Assembly: GCA_028622995.1 (NCBI GenBank)
Contig: JAJQJQ010000064.1
Span: forward strand, 124,001-188,000
Source of the DNA: Panagrolaimus kolymaensis
Taxonomy: Eukaryota > Nematoda > Chromadorea > Rhabditida > Panagrolaimidae
Reading direction: 5' to 3'
Length of the DNA: 64,000 nt
The notes beneath the pieces are model-generated. The model worked only from the letters and a program-made list of their open reading frames with translations. It was not told the origin of the DNA and did not search any database. This document shows positions 51,675-64,000 of this stretch, in pieces. The first letter of the stretch is position 1, and every line of letters begins with the position of its first letter. The translations under genes were made by a program, and so were the position numbers.

Positions 51675-52922
51675 ATGAAATCCAGAGTAATTAAATTTTT
51701 AATTTTATGTTTATTAATTCTAAATATTTTTGGCGCTCTTGCAAAGAAGAAATGTCAAAAACGGGTTAGTTTGGTTTTTCTTTTTTCTTTTTAGCCTCGT
51801 CGTCGTATTTTTGTAATATTCGTTTTTTAAGCCTTTTGTTTGCAAACTTTTAAATTTGTTTCACAGAATTAGAAATTTTTTTAAAACCCATTCCGTTTAT
51901 TTTAGGCATCCGCATCCAAAACTTTAACGGCTGATTTCAGCTCAGTTGCATTAAAAAGTATTCGAAAGCAATCACAAGATATTTATTTTTGGCCAAATAT
52001 TAAAAATAATGAAAAGGAAATAATTCGAGATGCTTTTTTACAAATTCATCGTAGAACTTGTCTTAAATTCAATGAATTGGATTATAAACCTTGGTATCAT
52101 GCAGATCGATGGGAATCGGATAAACCATATGTAATTATAAGAAAAAGCAAAGGTTTTACAGGTAATTTTTTTTGTTGAAAAATATAAAATCTCCAAAGAT
52201 AAAAAATTGAGAGTAAGATAATCTTGATAATAGTAGCAAGAAATTTGTTACTATCATTTTTCGCTATGAAACAATATGTTTTTTTTGTATTTGAAATCAA
52301 GGAGAACTAGGGCATAAGAAATTTAATTTATAGGTTACTCTGATAATGACATCGAAGATGTAAATCGCCGCTCAATTTTGTATATCACTGAAGATAGTTT
52401 TATCCATTCCAATTTAAACACTTCTCGAGGCATAGTTATGGGCCAATTTATTCGATTTATGGGACTCAAAGAAGAACTTTTGAGACCTGATTCGGCATCT
52501 TATGTTAAGCCAGTCAAGTAAAATTATACTTTGAAAAAAAATTTCGGTGTAAAAAGACAAAATATTTTTTAGAGGAAAATTTCCTAATCGAAAACCTGGT
52601 TTTTCTGATGCTCAACTTCAATGGCCATTTGATCCTGAAAGTATTACTGTGCCATTTTCAGGTAAATTAAATTTTCAATAAAAAAAAATTAGAAAAATCA
52701 ATTTTTTTAGCAAATAAAAATTATCAATTAACTCGATATTGTCCAGCTCGAAAATCCAAAGATCTTGGCGCGGGTCAAAGAGTCGGATTATTAACTCGAT
52801 GGGATGCAGTAAAAATTAATAGCATGTATTGCCCTGATAAAGTTGGATTTGCTGATCCACGAATGGGTCCATGCGTGGTTGAAAGAAAAACAAAAAAAGT
52901 TATTTCAAGTTTTAAAAAATAA
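51675..52922 (+). CDS. Astacin-fold protein lacking the zinc site (pseudoprotease)
   Basis: Exons 51675-51764, 51906-52161, 52334-52517, 52573-52661, 52711-52922; 276 codons. A signal peptide (VIKFLILCLLILNIFGALA) is followed by an astacin-like domain: IYFWPN at its start, FLQIHRRTCLKFNE, YVIIRKSKGFTGYSD, and DAVKINSMYC downstream. Where astacins have HExxHxxGFxHExxRxDRD, this protein reads GIVMGQFIRFMGLKEELLRPD. All three zinc His and the catalytic Glu are replaced while the flanking G-L...E...R-P-D survives. The Met-turn (SIMHY) is also changed (SITVPFS). It should therefore be inactive as a protease, perhaps a binding or regulatory protein. No stop or frameshift interrupts it. It converges with the receptor gene, 273 bp between stops. 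Confidence 0.78.
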
Positions 52923-53195
52923 TCAATTTTTTTTTAATAATTTTTATTTATTTATTTTTTGTTATGAGATCAAAAACATGTAATGAATCTATTTATAATT
53001 AAAATTTAAAAAAATGAATCCTAAAGATTGGAATTTTTTATTTCGAAGTCTTTGTAAAAAAATAACGATAGTAACTAAAATTTGGCGAATATTGTCTTAA
53101 ATATATTACTATCGTTTTTTATTAAAACTTTTTCTTTTCCAATGCCTGGAATTTTTTTTTATTAAATTAATAAACTAATAATAATTTGTTTAAAT

Positions 53196-56094
53196 CTAAT
53201 AAAGTTCTTTTGGATTATTTCTACCTATAGCAAAAAATATTAAAATCATGGATAAAGCTGTTGCAAAAGAAAAAACATAAAGGCATAATCTATCAATCAC
53301 CATAGCCATATATCTCCAATCTGCTTGTAAATCTTCTTCTTCCTCTTCTTCTTCAATTATTCTTCGACGAAGTCGAATATAATTATTTAATTCTTTTAAT
53401 GTATCATAAATAAGCATTTGATCCGTGTCAGTGGAGGATGAAGCTGACGATTGATTATCCGAATGGGTATCGCCACAATTGCATGGAGGAACTGAAAAAA
53501 AAAATATTTGGGGTAAAAGTTTTGGTAATAAAAATTAATGAAAAATGCTAAAAAAATTCGAGAGTAATCAAATTTGGACAATAATGGCAAAGTTTTTGTT
53601 GTTACTCTAAACAATTTCATTTTTTCTCATGATAGTAAGCAAATTTTGACAATATTGCACAGATTTTAGTTACTCTCATTTTTTTTGGAATACAGAAACA
53701 AAATCTGTCCGATTTTTAATTTATTTCTTCGTGAAAAACTAACCATTTTTTCTCAGTGCATTCATAACAACACCTCCACCATGGGTGGCTTCATGAATTA
53801 GCATGTCTCTTTCCTTTTTATAAATTTTTGATTTTTCAAGCGAACAATCGCTTTCACCTCGAACCATTCTTTCCACTGAAACATCATTTCTTCTCAATTC
53901 CGGTCTCTTTACACTTGGCTTAGGCAAAACTAAATCTTCTTCAGCGGAAAATAATTCATCCAATTTTCGATATTTTATTCCCGGTCGATTCATTAATAGC
54001 ATCCATGGAAGCCATTCAAGAAATACTTTTCTCGTGGTTGAACTCATTTTATGAGTTTTAGGTGAACGGAAAAATACGTTTATAATAATTAAAGTAAAAA
54101 AGATGGATACACCCAAAATAATCATGGATGCTGAAAAAAATGCTGCAATTGCTGGCACGGATTCCGATGTTGGAGGCGTGACTTCAGCCACAATTCCAAG
54201 AAATACAGTAACGGAGAGTAAATTTGTAATTTCTGAAAAAAATGTCAAATAATTGTGCGAAGTTAAAAAGAAATATTTTTTTTATTTAGTCACAAAATCA
54301 AAAGAAAAATTTCCTTTTTCTACTTTTTTGAATTCAACTTTGAATAATCGAAATCAAGCAATAATTTACAAATTTTATTTACTTTCAATTTTTGCGATAG
54401 TAATCAAAATCTAACAAAAATTTGATAACTTTTTTACTACCTTTTTTCAAGTTAGGAAAAAACCCTTTCAAAAAGCTGTTGCGCGAACACTTACGTAGTG
54501 TAATTTTTTCTCCACATTCAGGTGGAAGCATGAAACCCAAAATATTACTCATTGAAATAAGAATGGATGGAATAACCCAATTCATTCCATAATAAATAGA
54601 TTTTCGACTAATATGTAAATAAAAATATAATTCCACATAACTTCCACCAGCAAATTCCGAAGTAATCCTTTTAGCTGGGGTTGCAATTAATTCCCATTCT
54701 CCATTTGGAACATAATAAGATAAATCCATTTTATTTGTATCTTCCGTTAAATCGGTATCATCTATAAATAAATTTAATTCTCTCGCTGAATATGACCAAG
54801 ACCCGTATTTAAGAAAACATAGCTGCTCATCAAATGGAAACCAAGTTATATCAATTCGACATGAAGATTTTATAATGGATGGTGGAGCATAAAGTACTTC
54901 ACCCGTGTGCTTTACAATGCAATTACAAGCATAACGAGCATCAAAATTTTCATCGGCTGAAGTAAAAAGAAGAATGTCGGGAATCCAAAGTTCAGAGGAA
55001 GGCAAACGTATTTCTGTAAGGTTTCCATATTCGGTTGGATTCCATATCATTTTATAATCATGCCATTTCTGGAAATATTAAAAAAAATTGTGAAGAAAAA
55101 AAAAGAAAAATATTTTACTGTTTATTTTTCATAAATTTATTATTTTTATTAGATTTTCAAATTTAAATTTGCATCAAAAAGTTTAGAAAAAATTTTTGCC
55201 GAATTAAAAATTTCTAAAAACTGAAGTTTTGAAGTTTTGGAAGCTAATTTTTTTAGATCTTGAGAAATTTTTCTCTCACAAAATTTTAGAATCAAAAAAA
55301 TGTATTTTTTTGTGTAATTTTGAATGTGGATGTCGTCGCTTTTTTTAGATTGCTTCAAAACACATTCAATAAAACCACCTGGAATTTTATTGTTTGAGTA
55401 GCAATAATAAAAGAATTTAAAAATGCGTAAAAAAGCCGTTCAAATTTTCATCTCGAGTAATCACTTGAGAAAATCAAGGATCCAAAACACTTGTAGAAAA
55501 AAAAATGCATTCAAAAAATTTTTAGTTTAGTAAATCACTTTGATTTAAAAACGTGTTAAGCTTTTACTTGAACATCTTCAATTTTTTTTTATCAAAGTAT
55601 GTTGCAGAACAAAAAAATAAAATCAATGTTTTTTTTGAGAGGTAGACGGATATTTCCACTTGACTGGCATACAAGTAACAAAAGAAAGTACAACATTTTT
55701 TTATTGTTGCAGGATTTGAAAAAAAAATGAGAATTAAAACTTTTTTTTAGTTTGTATTTGTTTGAATTTTTAAATCATCAAAAAAATTGACAAAGTTTTT
55801 TTTATGATTCATCGTTAAAAAATTTGAAGGTAAAATTTATAATATCTTTCATCCACAATCAATCGAACTTACATACTGGGTCCATAAAACCAATTGTAAA
55901 ATTTGGTTTTTTTCATCAACATCAACAATTTGTTGTAAAATTATTCTTAAATTAACATCCACTGAATTGGAATGATTTTTTACTGGTCTTTCAATGGGAT
56001 CATAATTTTCTTTTAAATCTCTTATTAATCGAAATTCATCTTCCGATGCATAAATAAATCCATAAATAAATAAATTTAATATATAAAATTTCAT
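53196..56094 (-). CDS. Cys-loop receptor, nicotinic acetylcholine receptor type subunit
   Basis: Pentameric ligand-gated cation channel subunit. Exons 56094-55873, 55068-54495, 54232-53744, 53491-53196; 526 codons. A signal peptide (FYILNLFIYGFIYA) precedes the ligand-binding domain: VLWTQY|KWHDYKMIWNP, LWIPDILLF, the 13-residue Cys loop CRIDITWFPFDEQLC, and LKYGSWSY. Loop C has no adjacent Cys pair, so this is a non-alpha type. M1 ends in GFMLPPECGEKITL. M2 begins EKIT and contains NLLSVTVFLGIV; the Glu before M2 points to cation selectivity. M3, a long intracellular loop and M4 (YVFSFATALSMILIFFAIG) follow. The exact orthologue is not assigned. Intron 1 (55069-55872, 804 bp) contains no recognised element. 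Confidence 0.88.
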
Positions 56095-58492
56095 AATTAT
56101 TTTTTCTGGGATCCTGAAACAGAAGAAAAAAGTTTTTTTGGGACCTTGAACAAAGAAAGTGAATCGTGGAACGAGAAAAAAAATTAGATTTATATCAAAA
56201 TTGTTCTGAATAACTCAGAAAGTAAACGAAATTAAATTAAAAAATATATATATTGAAAAGAATTTGGGATTCAAAATAAAAGTTCGGTTTGCACTACGAA
56301 AATTTCAATTAAATCCTAATTTGCTAACTTTGGTATCAGCTTCTATGTAAATATTATTATCCTAAACCTATCTAAAAAAATTGAGCTAAAAATCAATAAC
56401 CATAAACAAAAAGTTACGTAAAAAATTGTGTTATGTTTTTATAAACGTGAAACATAATTTCTTTTAAAAAAAACTTTCAAATTATTGAAGAAGATGAAAA
56501 AAAAATCATCGACGTCGACGATAACGATGAGGATGTTGTTTACCAAAGACAACATCGACGACGACGACATAATGAAATGAAACGTTTTAGAAAAAAAAAG
56601 GTTCTTTTTCCGCCTCATCAACTCACTTAAAGCTTGTTAAAACAAAAGAGAGAGAAAAACGAAGTAAAAAGCAAGTATATTTTTTTGACCATCGCTGAGA
56701 GAGGTTGATTGGATGATCCAATATAATTTTTCTAGGTCGAATTATTATTGTTGTTGTTGCTCATCTTCATCGCTCCTTTACTCTTACGAAGCTGAAACTA
56801 TGTAACAAAACGGAAAACGTTAAACTATTTTTTTATATACTCAAGTTTTAGCAATAATTAATAAATAAACAAGAAAAAAAATTGACAAATTTATTTGAAG
56901 TTTGTAAAAAATAATAATTATCCTTTCGTTTCGTATTATTAAATTGAATCAAAAATTTATAACCACGAGTCTAATCGCGAAATAATATCGACAGTGTTTC
57001 AGCAAAAATTTATTTTTGATTACTAAAAGATGCAATGAAAAAAAAATTACTTGCAACTTTTTGCAAAAAAAAGTGACGCAAATTCCATACACTCTCATGC
57101 TTCTTCCCTAAAATCAAATCATTAAAAATCAATCAGTAAAACAACTTTCATTCATAAAAGTTTTAAAACATTCATTTTTAAAATCTTTGATTGACAATTT
57201 TATGACAAGCTTTTTAAAAATAATCGCAAATCTTATATTTTTTTTTTTAGTTCCAAGACTTGCTTACTTTTTTTATTTTTCGAGGAACTTTTGCTTTTGC
57301 TTTTTTCGAGGAAAAATGGTGGGTATTAATTTCTTTATTTTCTTCTTCTTCTATTTCTTTGATCAGATCAACAAATTAAAAGAAGATTAAATTGCAACAA
57401 ATAAAAAAAATGATCGGCTTTTTTCTTATTTCTGTTTTATTGTTTAATAAATTTCTTAAAAGTTTGATAGAACAAAAAAAATGAAAGGTTAGTCAACAAA
57501 AAAAAAGAGATGAACACTTCATTCAAGAGCATAACTTCTGTTGCAAAAATAATAAAGGCTAATCAATGCTTAACATTCTTTCGATAAAAAAAGAGTTCAT
57601 AACACGTAATCGATTCAAACTCTAATTTCTGAATGTAAAAAAAACAGTTTTTAGTTTCAACGATCTTTGATTTACTGAACCCTTAATGTCTGAAACGTAA
57701 CAATAATTAACAAAAAAAGTTCTTTTTTCCATCAATTTCAAATTTCTTTATTTGTTGTTGTTACTTCATTCCTTTTCATGATTATGAAAAAAAAAGTGTT
57801 AAATGTTACTCAAACAATTTTGAGTTTTCAGAGTAAAAAAATAAAAACCAGCAGCTAAACAAATCCATGATAGACAGTATCATAAAACAACAACGTTCAA
57901 ATGTTTGAAGTAATAAGAAAATGATTTTCTCTCTATTGCACAATGGTAGTAAGAAAAACAAAATGTCGTTAAACCCATCCATTTTTACATTTGCAAATTG
58001 TGAAGAAAAGATGGCGCTTCTTTCTGCTTTAAAGCTTATTGGTGATTGCTAAATTTGGAAGTTTAAAATTTTAAAGTAAAGATTAAAAAAAGGATATGGA
58101 AGCTTTTCATTTCTCTAATACATACTTTCCAAGTTAGAAAACATCGGCAAAAAATGGGAAAACTTTCGTTTGAACTTTTTTCCTTGAAGCATAAGAAAGC
58201 AAAAAAAAACTGTTGTTGTTTTTTGTTTGGATATCGAATATGTAAATATTTTTGTAATCATTAAAGTATTATGTCTATTACAAAATGCATAAAACGGGCT
58301 TTAAATTATGGTAGAAATATTTATTTTTTCAATGGACTTTGAAAAATTTAATTGAAAACAGCTGATTCCTAATCGGAATTTTTCCTGCATTTTGCGCCCA
58401 TCAATATTATTTCTTTGGCTTTGCTGCTTTTGAAACTCTTTCATTCCTTTTTTTTCAAAGCTTCGTCGTCAATCTCAGAAATAATAAATTCA
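56095..58492. other. Gene-free 2.4 kb, putative promoters on both sides
   Basis: Between the divergent receptor and kanadaptin genes. It is AT-rich with a GACGTCGACGA / GACGACGACGAC-containing patch at 56510-56570. This patch includes an 8-bp stem, GATGTTGT (56532) with ACAACATC (56549), and a 9-base loop. No gene seen. Confidence 0.55.
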
Positions 58493-60444
58493 ATGGCATC
58501 TGACTCTACTGCTGCACCTGAAATCGATCCATATGGAGAAATTCAACAGAAAGTAACTTATTCGCCTCCATCTTGGCAATTACCAATTCCTGAAGAGCTC
58601 GATTATCAACTTGAAGTTATCAATAATGGTTCAATTCAAAGGCATATTATTCTAAGAAATGTTCTGAAAAATGGAAGTTATGCAACGATTGGTAAACCAG
58701 AGATGTCAACAATAATTGAAAAACATCCATCCGTTTCAAGAGTTCATGCTGCATTACAATTTGGTTTATTGGGAAATAAATATGGATGGTTTTTGTATGA
58801 TAATGGTAGCACTCATGGAACAAAGCTGAATCGTGCAAAACTTCCACCAAAATATTATGCTAAACTTGCCATTGGTGCAACTTTTACTCTTGGAGGTAAG
58901 TTTTTTCGCTTGTTTGCCAACTTTTCTAAACGTTGTTTTTAGCTTCCAAACAGCTTTATTGTCTTACTGGTCCATCGCATGAAGAGGAAGAAGAATATGC
59001 TAAGAAGGCTTTTGCTAAAGTTGCTTCATCAAATTCTGCGGCTGCCACATCAAATACTCCACCTGTTTCTGAAGCAAAAGCTTTTGCTGCTGATCCTATT
59101 GGTTGGTTAACTGGTTATTATGAAACTGAAGGACTTCAAGTAGAATATTCATTTACGCCTGGTGGAGGACAAAATACCGTTTGTTCTATTGAGTAAACTT
59201 ACTTTTTTTTATAACTTTTCCATGTTTACATTCAACTTTTTAGCTTACGAATGGTTCTTGAAAGTGCTGAAGATACTGTTGTGAAAGGAGAAGGTCGAGG
59301 AAGAGATGAAGCAAAGAAGAATGCTGCTTTAGCTGCTTGTCAAAAGATCGAAGCACAACAATCGCTTGGTTATGACAAATCTGATTTTAGAACGAAGCGA
59401 CAAGAATACGAAGAGAATGATTATTACAGCTCTGAAGAAGACGAATATCTTGATCGAACTGGACAATTAGCTGAAAGGAGAAAGAAACGACAGCAGAGAT
59501 ATAATGTAGGTTCTTTTCTTTTTTTGATATTTGCTTTTTCTACCAAATTTAAACGACACATGAAATTAATGAAAGTTTTATAGGATCCTGAAACAGCTAA
59601 TAAAGCTTTAACACATGAAGAATTGGTCAAACAACTTGCTGAAGCTGAAACAAGTTTGGAAAACGTGAAGAAATATCAAGAGCAAATTTCTGAAGAAGCT
59701 CGAAAAACGAAAAGTCTATCTGTTAGTTTCATAATTTTCATCAATTTTGATTGTTACACCATTCTTGTTTTCAGGCAAAGTTTTTACTATCCACTTCAAG
59801 ACAGAAGCTATTAGTTGCTCAAAGTGAAGTTAGAAAATTGACAGCTTTAGTGGAAGCAACAAAACCAGCTGATGTTGATAAAGCTTTTGAAAAAGCTGCT
59901 GAAGCTGAAAGAAAGCGGAAAATTGCTGAAGAAGAAAGATCGATGGTAACAGATAGAACTGAAGTTGGTTCAAAAGAACAATCGAATGAAGATTTGGAAA
60001 CTAATGCTACTCACATGGAGCGTGATTCTTCTCAATCAATGACTAAAAATGAAGATGATTCAAATGATGTGAAAGCTTCTCCGGCTGAATCTGTTCATGC
60101 TATAAGAAATGTTAAAGAAATACCAAATGAACAAATGGAGACTAAAAAACTATCTGCTTATGGGTTAATTCATCGAAAAGACCTTCAAGAATTAAAAAAT
60201 GATACTTTATCAGCGAAGAAAAGGAAAACCATGAAAATGGATGACGGTGATTTCGATGAAGTAAGTTTCCATTACCTTTTTTACTTTGACAACTAACTTT
60301 GCAATTTTTTAGAAAGATGATTCTCGTGATCTCAAAGCTGAAATCGAAGCTGCACCAGAAGATAAAGCTGTATGGTTGCCACCTCAAGGACAAGATGGAA
60401 GTGGACGAACCAAATTGAATGATAAATTTGCTGGAATTTATTGA
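58493..60444 (+). CDS. slc4a1ap: Kanadaptin (SLC4A1AP) homologue, FHA and dsRBD protein
   Basis: Exons 58493-58895, 58943-59192, 59244-59505, 59584-59721, 59775-60260, 60313-60444; 556 codons. The N-terminal FHA domain spans about residues 52-134, with VSRVHAALQF and YDNGSTHGTKLN, the phosphothreonine-binding loops. A double-stranded-RNA-binding-like segment follows (DPIGWLTGYYETEGLQ, then VVKGEGRGRDEAKKNAALAA). Coiled-coil and acidic/basic stretches follow, and the C terminus is DKFAGIY. This order is that of kanadaptin, a nuclear protein linked to splicing and the BBSome-unrelated SLC4A1 interactor. Start MASDSTAAPE is the first ATG; the open frame extends upstream without one. AATAAA lies at 60505-60510. 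Confidence 0.88.
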
Positions 60445-60971
60445 TTGTTTTATATGTATTTTTTGTTTTGTTAATTACTTGTTTGCTCTGTTTGTTTTTT
60501 GTAAAATAAAAAGTATTATCTTCAATAGTTTTTATAACACCAACTAAGGCTAACAATGGTAAAACAGCTAGTATATGTGTCGTATGTTACTTGATTTGAT
60601 TGCTTTTTTGCTGTGTATCAACGATAAACAAAATCATCAGTTATTTATCATAAAAACTAATAATCGAAGAAAAAATAAAGAAACTTTAAGAATTACTTAA
60701 AAAATATGTTAACAGAAACTTTTGGAAGATGGAAGCCGCAGCATTTCAAAGTCCTTTTTGGGGCTTTAGAATGAAAAACTCTTCAAACGCTTGTTGATTT
60801 TTTGCGAGATTCGAAAGAAACGGAAAAAAAACTTTCATTTCATTTTCATTCATCTTTTTTTGTTGCTTTTGTTGAACTCAAATTTTTTCACGCGTTATTA
60901 TTCTTTTTTTGTTTATATTAACTTTTTTTCGGGTAGTTTGCGTTTACTAATAGATTTAATTTTTAGCAAAG
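60445..60971. other. Intergenic, nothing recognised
   Basis: AT-rich spacer. It ends with TTTTTAG at about 60960-60966, six bases before the next ATG, which could serve as a spliced-leader acceptor for the F-box-like gene. Confidence 0.5.
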
Positions 60972-61891
60972 ATGCATCAAAATAATCTTCGCAATCTTCC
61001 ATTACGAGCTCGTCGACGTCTTCCAAACCGTGCAAGAATTACATTCAATGAAGATAATTACCAACGTCAATATTATTTTACTTTTCCATATCCGGTGACG
61101 CGCTATATCTTCAAGAATGCGAACGCTAAAACTCAACTCAAGCTCCGTAAAACCTGCAAGTTCTTTCACAAAATGAATCCAATGGTTATTGTTAAAAATT
61201 TGTTCTTTGGACGGGAACGTCCACCAAACGTTGGAAAGTATGATCTTTATGTTCAGAATTTTGATGAAATGCCAATGATCGACGTTGTTACACATGAAAT
61301 TTGGTTTGATTCTTATGATAAAAGAATTATCTCTAAAATTCATCGATGTGAAGCTAAAGATATTGTTTTTCCTGAATGTGAACTTTCGATGGAAGAATTC
61401 AATTTTTTTACTCAATCTGGTATGGTTGAATTTTTTATCTCAGGTAAAATTCGTCATGTTAATGGTAAACTTATTTCTCTTGAAGATCTATTGTATCATT
61501 TACCAAATGCTGAATATGTTACGTATGTTTTATTTTATAATTTATGATACTAAAAATTTGTTTTCAGTGCTGATGTTCAATGTGTCACATATGAAGATTC
61601 AGCTAAAATTGCTTCATCAAACAACATTATTGAAGTTCTTTATCTTTATTTTCGTGGACCAATCAACATTGATCAACTTTACGAGCTTCTCAAAGTTTGT
61701 GTTTTACTTTTTATGCTTTACATTATTATCCAAATTTTTAGAAAGTCCTTGCTCCTAATGCTGAACTTAACATTCATTTCATCGAAGGATTAACAAATGA
61801 AACTTATGTTGCACCTTTCAAAGCTGAAATGGAAGCAAAAATTAATACATGGGATCCTCAAGATGAAAAGCCATTTCTTTATATTTCATAG
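60972..61891 (+). CDS. Nematode F-box-like protein
   Basis: Exons 60972-61522, 61568-61694, 61742-61891; 275 codons. After an Arg-rich N terminus, FPYPVTRYIFKNANAKTQLK and LRKTCKFFHKM resemble the degenerate F-box of the large nematode F-box/FTH-like families (L-P...I...A....K..L+..CK.F). The rest is a beta-rich, leucine-containing region typical of those proteins, with no other named domain. It would act as a substrate adaptor for a Skp1-cullin ligase if the F-box is functional. No signal peptide or transmembrane segment is seen. The ATG follows an acceptor-like TTTTTAG by a few bases. AATAAA lies at 61996-62001. Confidence 0.65.
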
Positions 61892-62812
61892 AGTTTAATC
61901 GTATTTTTTCATGTTGTTCTTTTAAGCTTACATTTTTTGTGCTTCATAATTTCTTGTCTTATTTTGTATGCTTGTTCTTGTTTTCAAATGCTTTAAATAA
62001 AGACTGTTTTGTTACATATACATAGTTTTATTGTTTGCAATGTTCGAGAATTTGGAAGTTATACGGCACAAACAAACATTTTCATTCATTTCTCTCCTAA
62101 AGAGTTTATATATACAATACATTCTTTGTTTCTTTTCATTATGGAATTTACCAGTGGCATTATCATCATGGCTATGGCTGCATTTCCTTCAGCTTCTAGT
62201 AATTTGTTTGTTGATAGAATTTGAAGTTTAATTGATGAGTATTCCACCGCTTGCTTGCTAGTTGATAGCTCGATGGCTTTGGGTGTTATTTATTCCGATG
62301 GCTTTTAAGTTGCTCGCTCTTCTGTTGGTATTTCTTATCTTTTGGTTGTTATCTCGGGGTTGTTGCTGCTGGAGTTGTAATAGGTCCAAGTTGTTTTTAT
62401 TAAAGGTTTGATTGACTAAAATTGAGGCTTCAAGTAATAATACATTCTTTACTTTCTGCGATAGTAAACCTATGATATTTTTATTTTTACAAGGTACTTC
62501 CATTGTATGTAACGCACGCATATGATGATGATGGAAATAAAATAGGAGAATTTTAATTTTACTAATACTAATAATCAATGCTTCCGCTAGCAAAGGAAGA
62601 AGCTTACAATAGTTTTATGAATCCTCGATACCAAACTTCAAAATTGTAAGATTGATGGATTGTAAATAGTTTAATTTTTTTAAAAGGAAAAGTTTTATTT
62701 ATTATTATCAATAATTTAAGTATGTTTACATTTACAATATCACAAAATCCCATTTACTAAACCCATATATTTTCTTGTTACTGCTTACTACTGTCCATTA
62801 CTTTTCAAGTTG
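61892..62812. other. Intergenic, nothing recognised
   Basis: AT-rich spacer between the convergent F-box-like and VPS35L genes. It carries their 3' ends and no recognised element. Confidence 0.55.
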
Positions 62813-64000
62813 TTACCCTCTTTTTGCTGCCATCAATCTGGGTTTCATGGATGGAAACTTTTTACATTTTTTATAACATTCTTTTGCCATTTCTGCAAGA
62901 TGATCCACGACTTCTTCAGATGCAAATTTTCCAACTATTTCAACCAACTCCAATGCTAAGATTGGTTCATTTTTATCTGAGTTGCTTAAAATTGGTTCCA
63001 ATAAATTTACAACCAAAGCAATTCCTTCATCAATGGCTTCCGTGTATTTCGCTTTTCCATTTTCTGATCGATCAATCCATTTAAATTGTTGATTTAAAGT
63101 TGAATTTGCAATAAGAGCTCGGTCATAAAGTCGACGACGAAATAGCAATCCTTGAAGGGCGAAAAGGATGCATTTACCTTTTTGATTCGTTGCAATTTGA
63201 GTTGGAGGCCATGGAAATCTGGAAATATGCAATTATCAAAAATGTATTTTAAGGTTTAAGTTAAACTTACTTTTCAACAACTTGTAGAAACTTTTTAATA
63301 ATTTTTAAAAATGCTGTTCGCTTTTCATCAAATGGATCCGGCTTTGTGACTAATAAAGCCATAAAAAATGGAGCCAATTCCACAAATTCATTAGACGAAT
63401 TCAAATAAGGAAAATCTCTAACAGCAGCTTGTAAAAATCCATCAATAAATAAAAATGCTTGAGCAGCTAAAGCAATTTGACCCGATTGAATATAAAGTTT
63501 TATTCTTTCATATGGATTGAGTAATGATGGAATGGAAATGAAAAGATTTGCAACGCATGATTGTAAAAAAGATGTTTGAGCTGTAGAAAATTTAGATCTT
63601 CGTGTAATATCCAATGTTAATGAAAGCATTCGCAAGATTACATACTGAAATAATAAAATGGTTTTTATGTTTGTTTTTATGCAAATTTTTTCATGGAGTT
63701 TGAAACCTTCAAAAAAAATTTTTTGTACTTTTTTATATTTTTTTTAAATTCATTGCTTATAAAATTTTTTAAACAAATTTTTTGGTAACTTACTTTTTGA
63801 ATTTTATCCACATTCATTGTTGCTGCTCGACAACTAACTAAAAATTCCAATGATCTTTCAGGATCTGAATCAAGTTGAAATTTATCCAACGCGTTTTGAA
63901 CCAATAAAGCCACTGTAGAAATTTCATCTTCGGTGGAATAAATGGAAATGGAATCATGTAATTTTTTACAGATATCAATAATAAAATATGCCAATTTTAA
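62813..64000 (-). CDS. VPS35-like (VPS35L, retriever subunit), C-terminal part
   Basis: The gene runs off the right edge. Visible exons: 64000-63794 (open at the edge), 63644-63271 and 63218-62813, 328 codons with consistent phases and a TAG/TAA-type stop at 62813. All-helical solenoid sequence: SCVANLFISIPSLLNPYERI, LYIQSGQIALAAQAFLFIDG, then AAVRDFPYL. These match the C-terminal region of C16orf62/VPS35L, the scaffold of the Commander/retriever complex that recycles endosomal cargo. The N-terminal two thirds lie outside the window. The assignment to VPS35L rather than retromer VPS35 rests on these segments. Confidence 0.72.

Noticed and set aside
56532..56556. 8-bp stem hairpin as a microRNA precursor
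   Set aside because: Too short for a precursor.

Overview
The window is nuclear DNA from a very AT-rich animal genome, almost certainly a nematode. The evidence is many small exons split by introns of about 45-80 bases, U-rich acceptors (TTTTTAG or TTTTCAG), and a nematode-like gene set: UDP-glycosyltransferase, Cys-loop receptor, astacin-family protein, F-box-like protein, small secreted Cys-rich proteins and a GNAT/DUF1248 acetyltransferase. The species cannot be fixed from sequence; a clade IV nematode is a guess. Gene models were built by hand from homology and GT-AG junctions. For almost every gene the summed exon lengths are a multiple of three and junction phases agree.

Layout. 1-7,594 is a higher-order satellite (alternating about 941 and 1,122 bp units) with embedded 36-bp minisatellites. 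7,690-20,588 (+) is a divergent dynein heavy chain (17 exons) whose tail and most of the linker are missing. Its introns hold a 1.1-kb foldback element, an antisense MRG/chromodomain gene and an antisense tRNA-Glu. Next come a GNAT/DUF1248 acetyltransferase (-), DCAF13/Sof1 (+) with two non-canonical introns, and a BPNT1-like nucleotidase (-). 27.6-30.6 kb holds an innexin-like remnant and a tandem pair of secreted Cys-rich genes.

31,224-35,361 (+) reads as one frame that joins the RPB5 N-terminal domain to a ClC-3/4/5-type chloride/proton exchanger. 36.5-38.8 kb is transposon debris (PIF1-like helicase, BEL/Pao remnant). 40.4-43.6 kb has a Thr-rich paralogue of the Cys-rich pair and a PAN-like secreted protein. 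43.6-46.1 kb is gene-free apart from a small MITE. 46.1-50.4 kb has a UGT (+) and a LanC-like protein (-), convergent. 51.7-56.1 kb has an astacin-fold protein without its zinc site (+) and a nicotinic-type receptor subunit (-), convergent. The right end holds kanadaptin (+), an F-box-like protein (+) and the 3' part of VPS35L (-).

Most neighbours are convergent and closely spaced (150-275 bp between stops), and no operon is evident. Most genes are housekeeping or sensory and secretory functions with no shared pathway. The most unusual points are the RPB5-ClC reading frame, the GA-AG and GC-AG introns in DCAF13, the dynein gene with its abrupt 5' end at a satellite, and the near-perfect foldback inside its intron.
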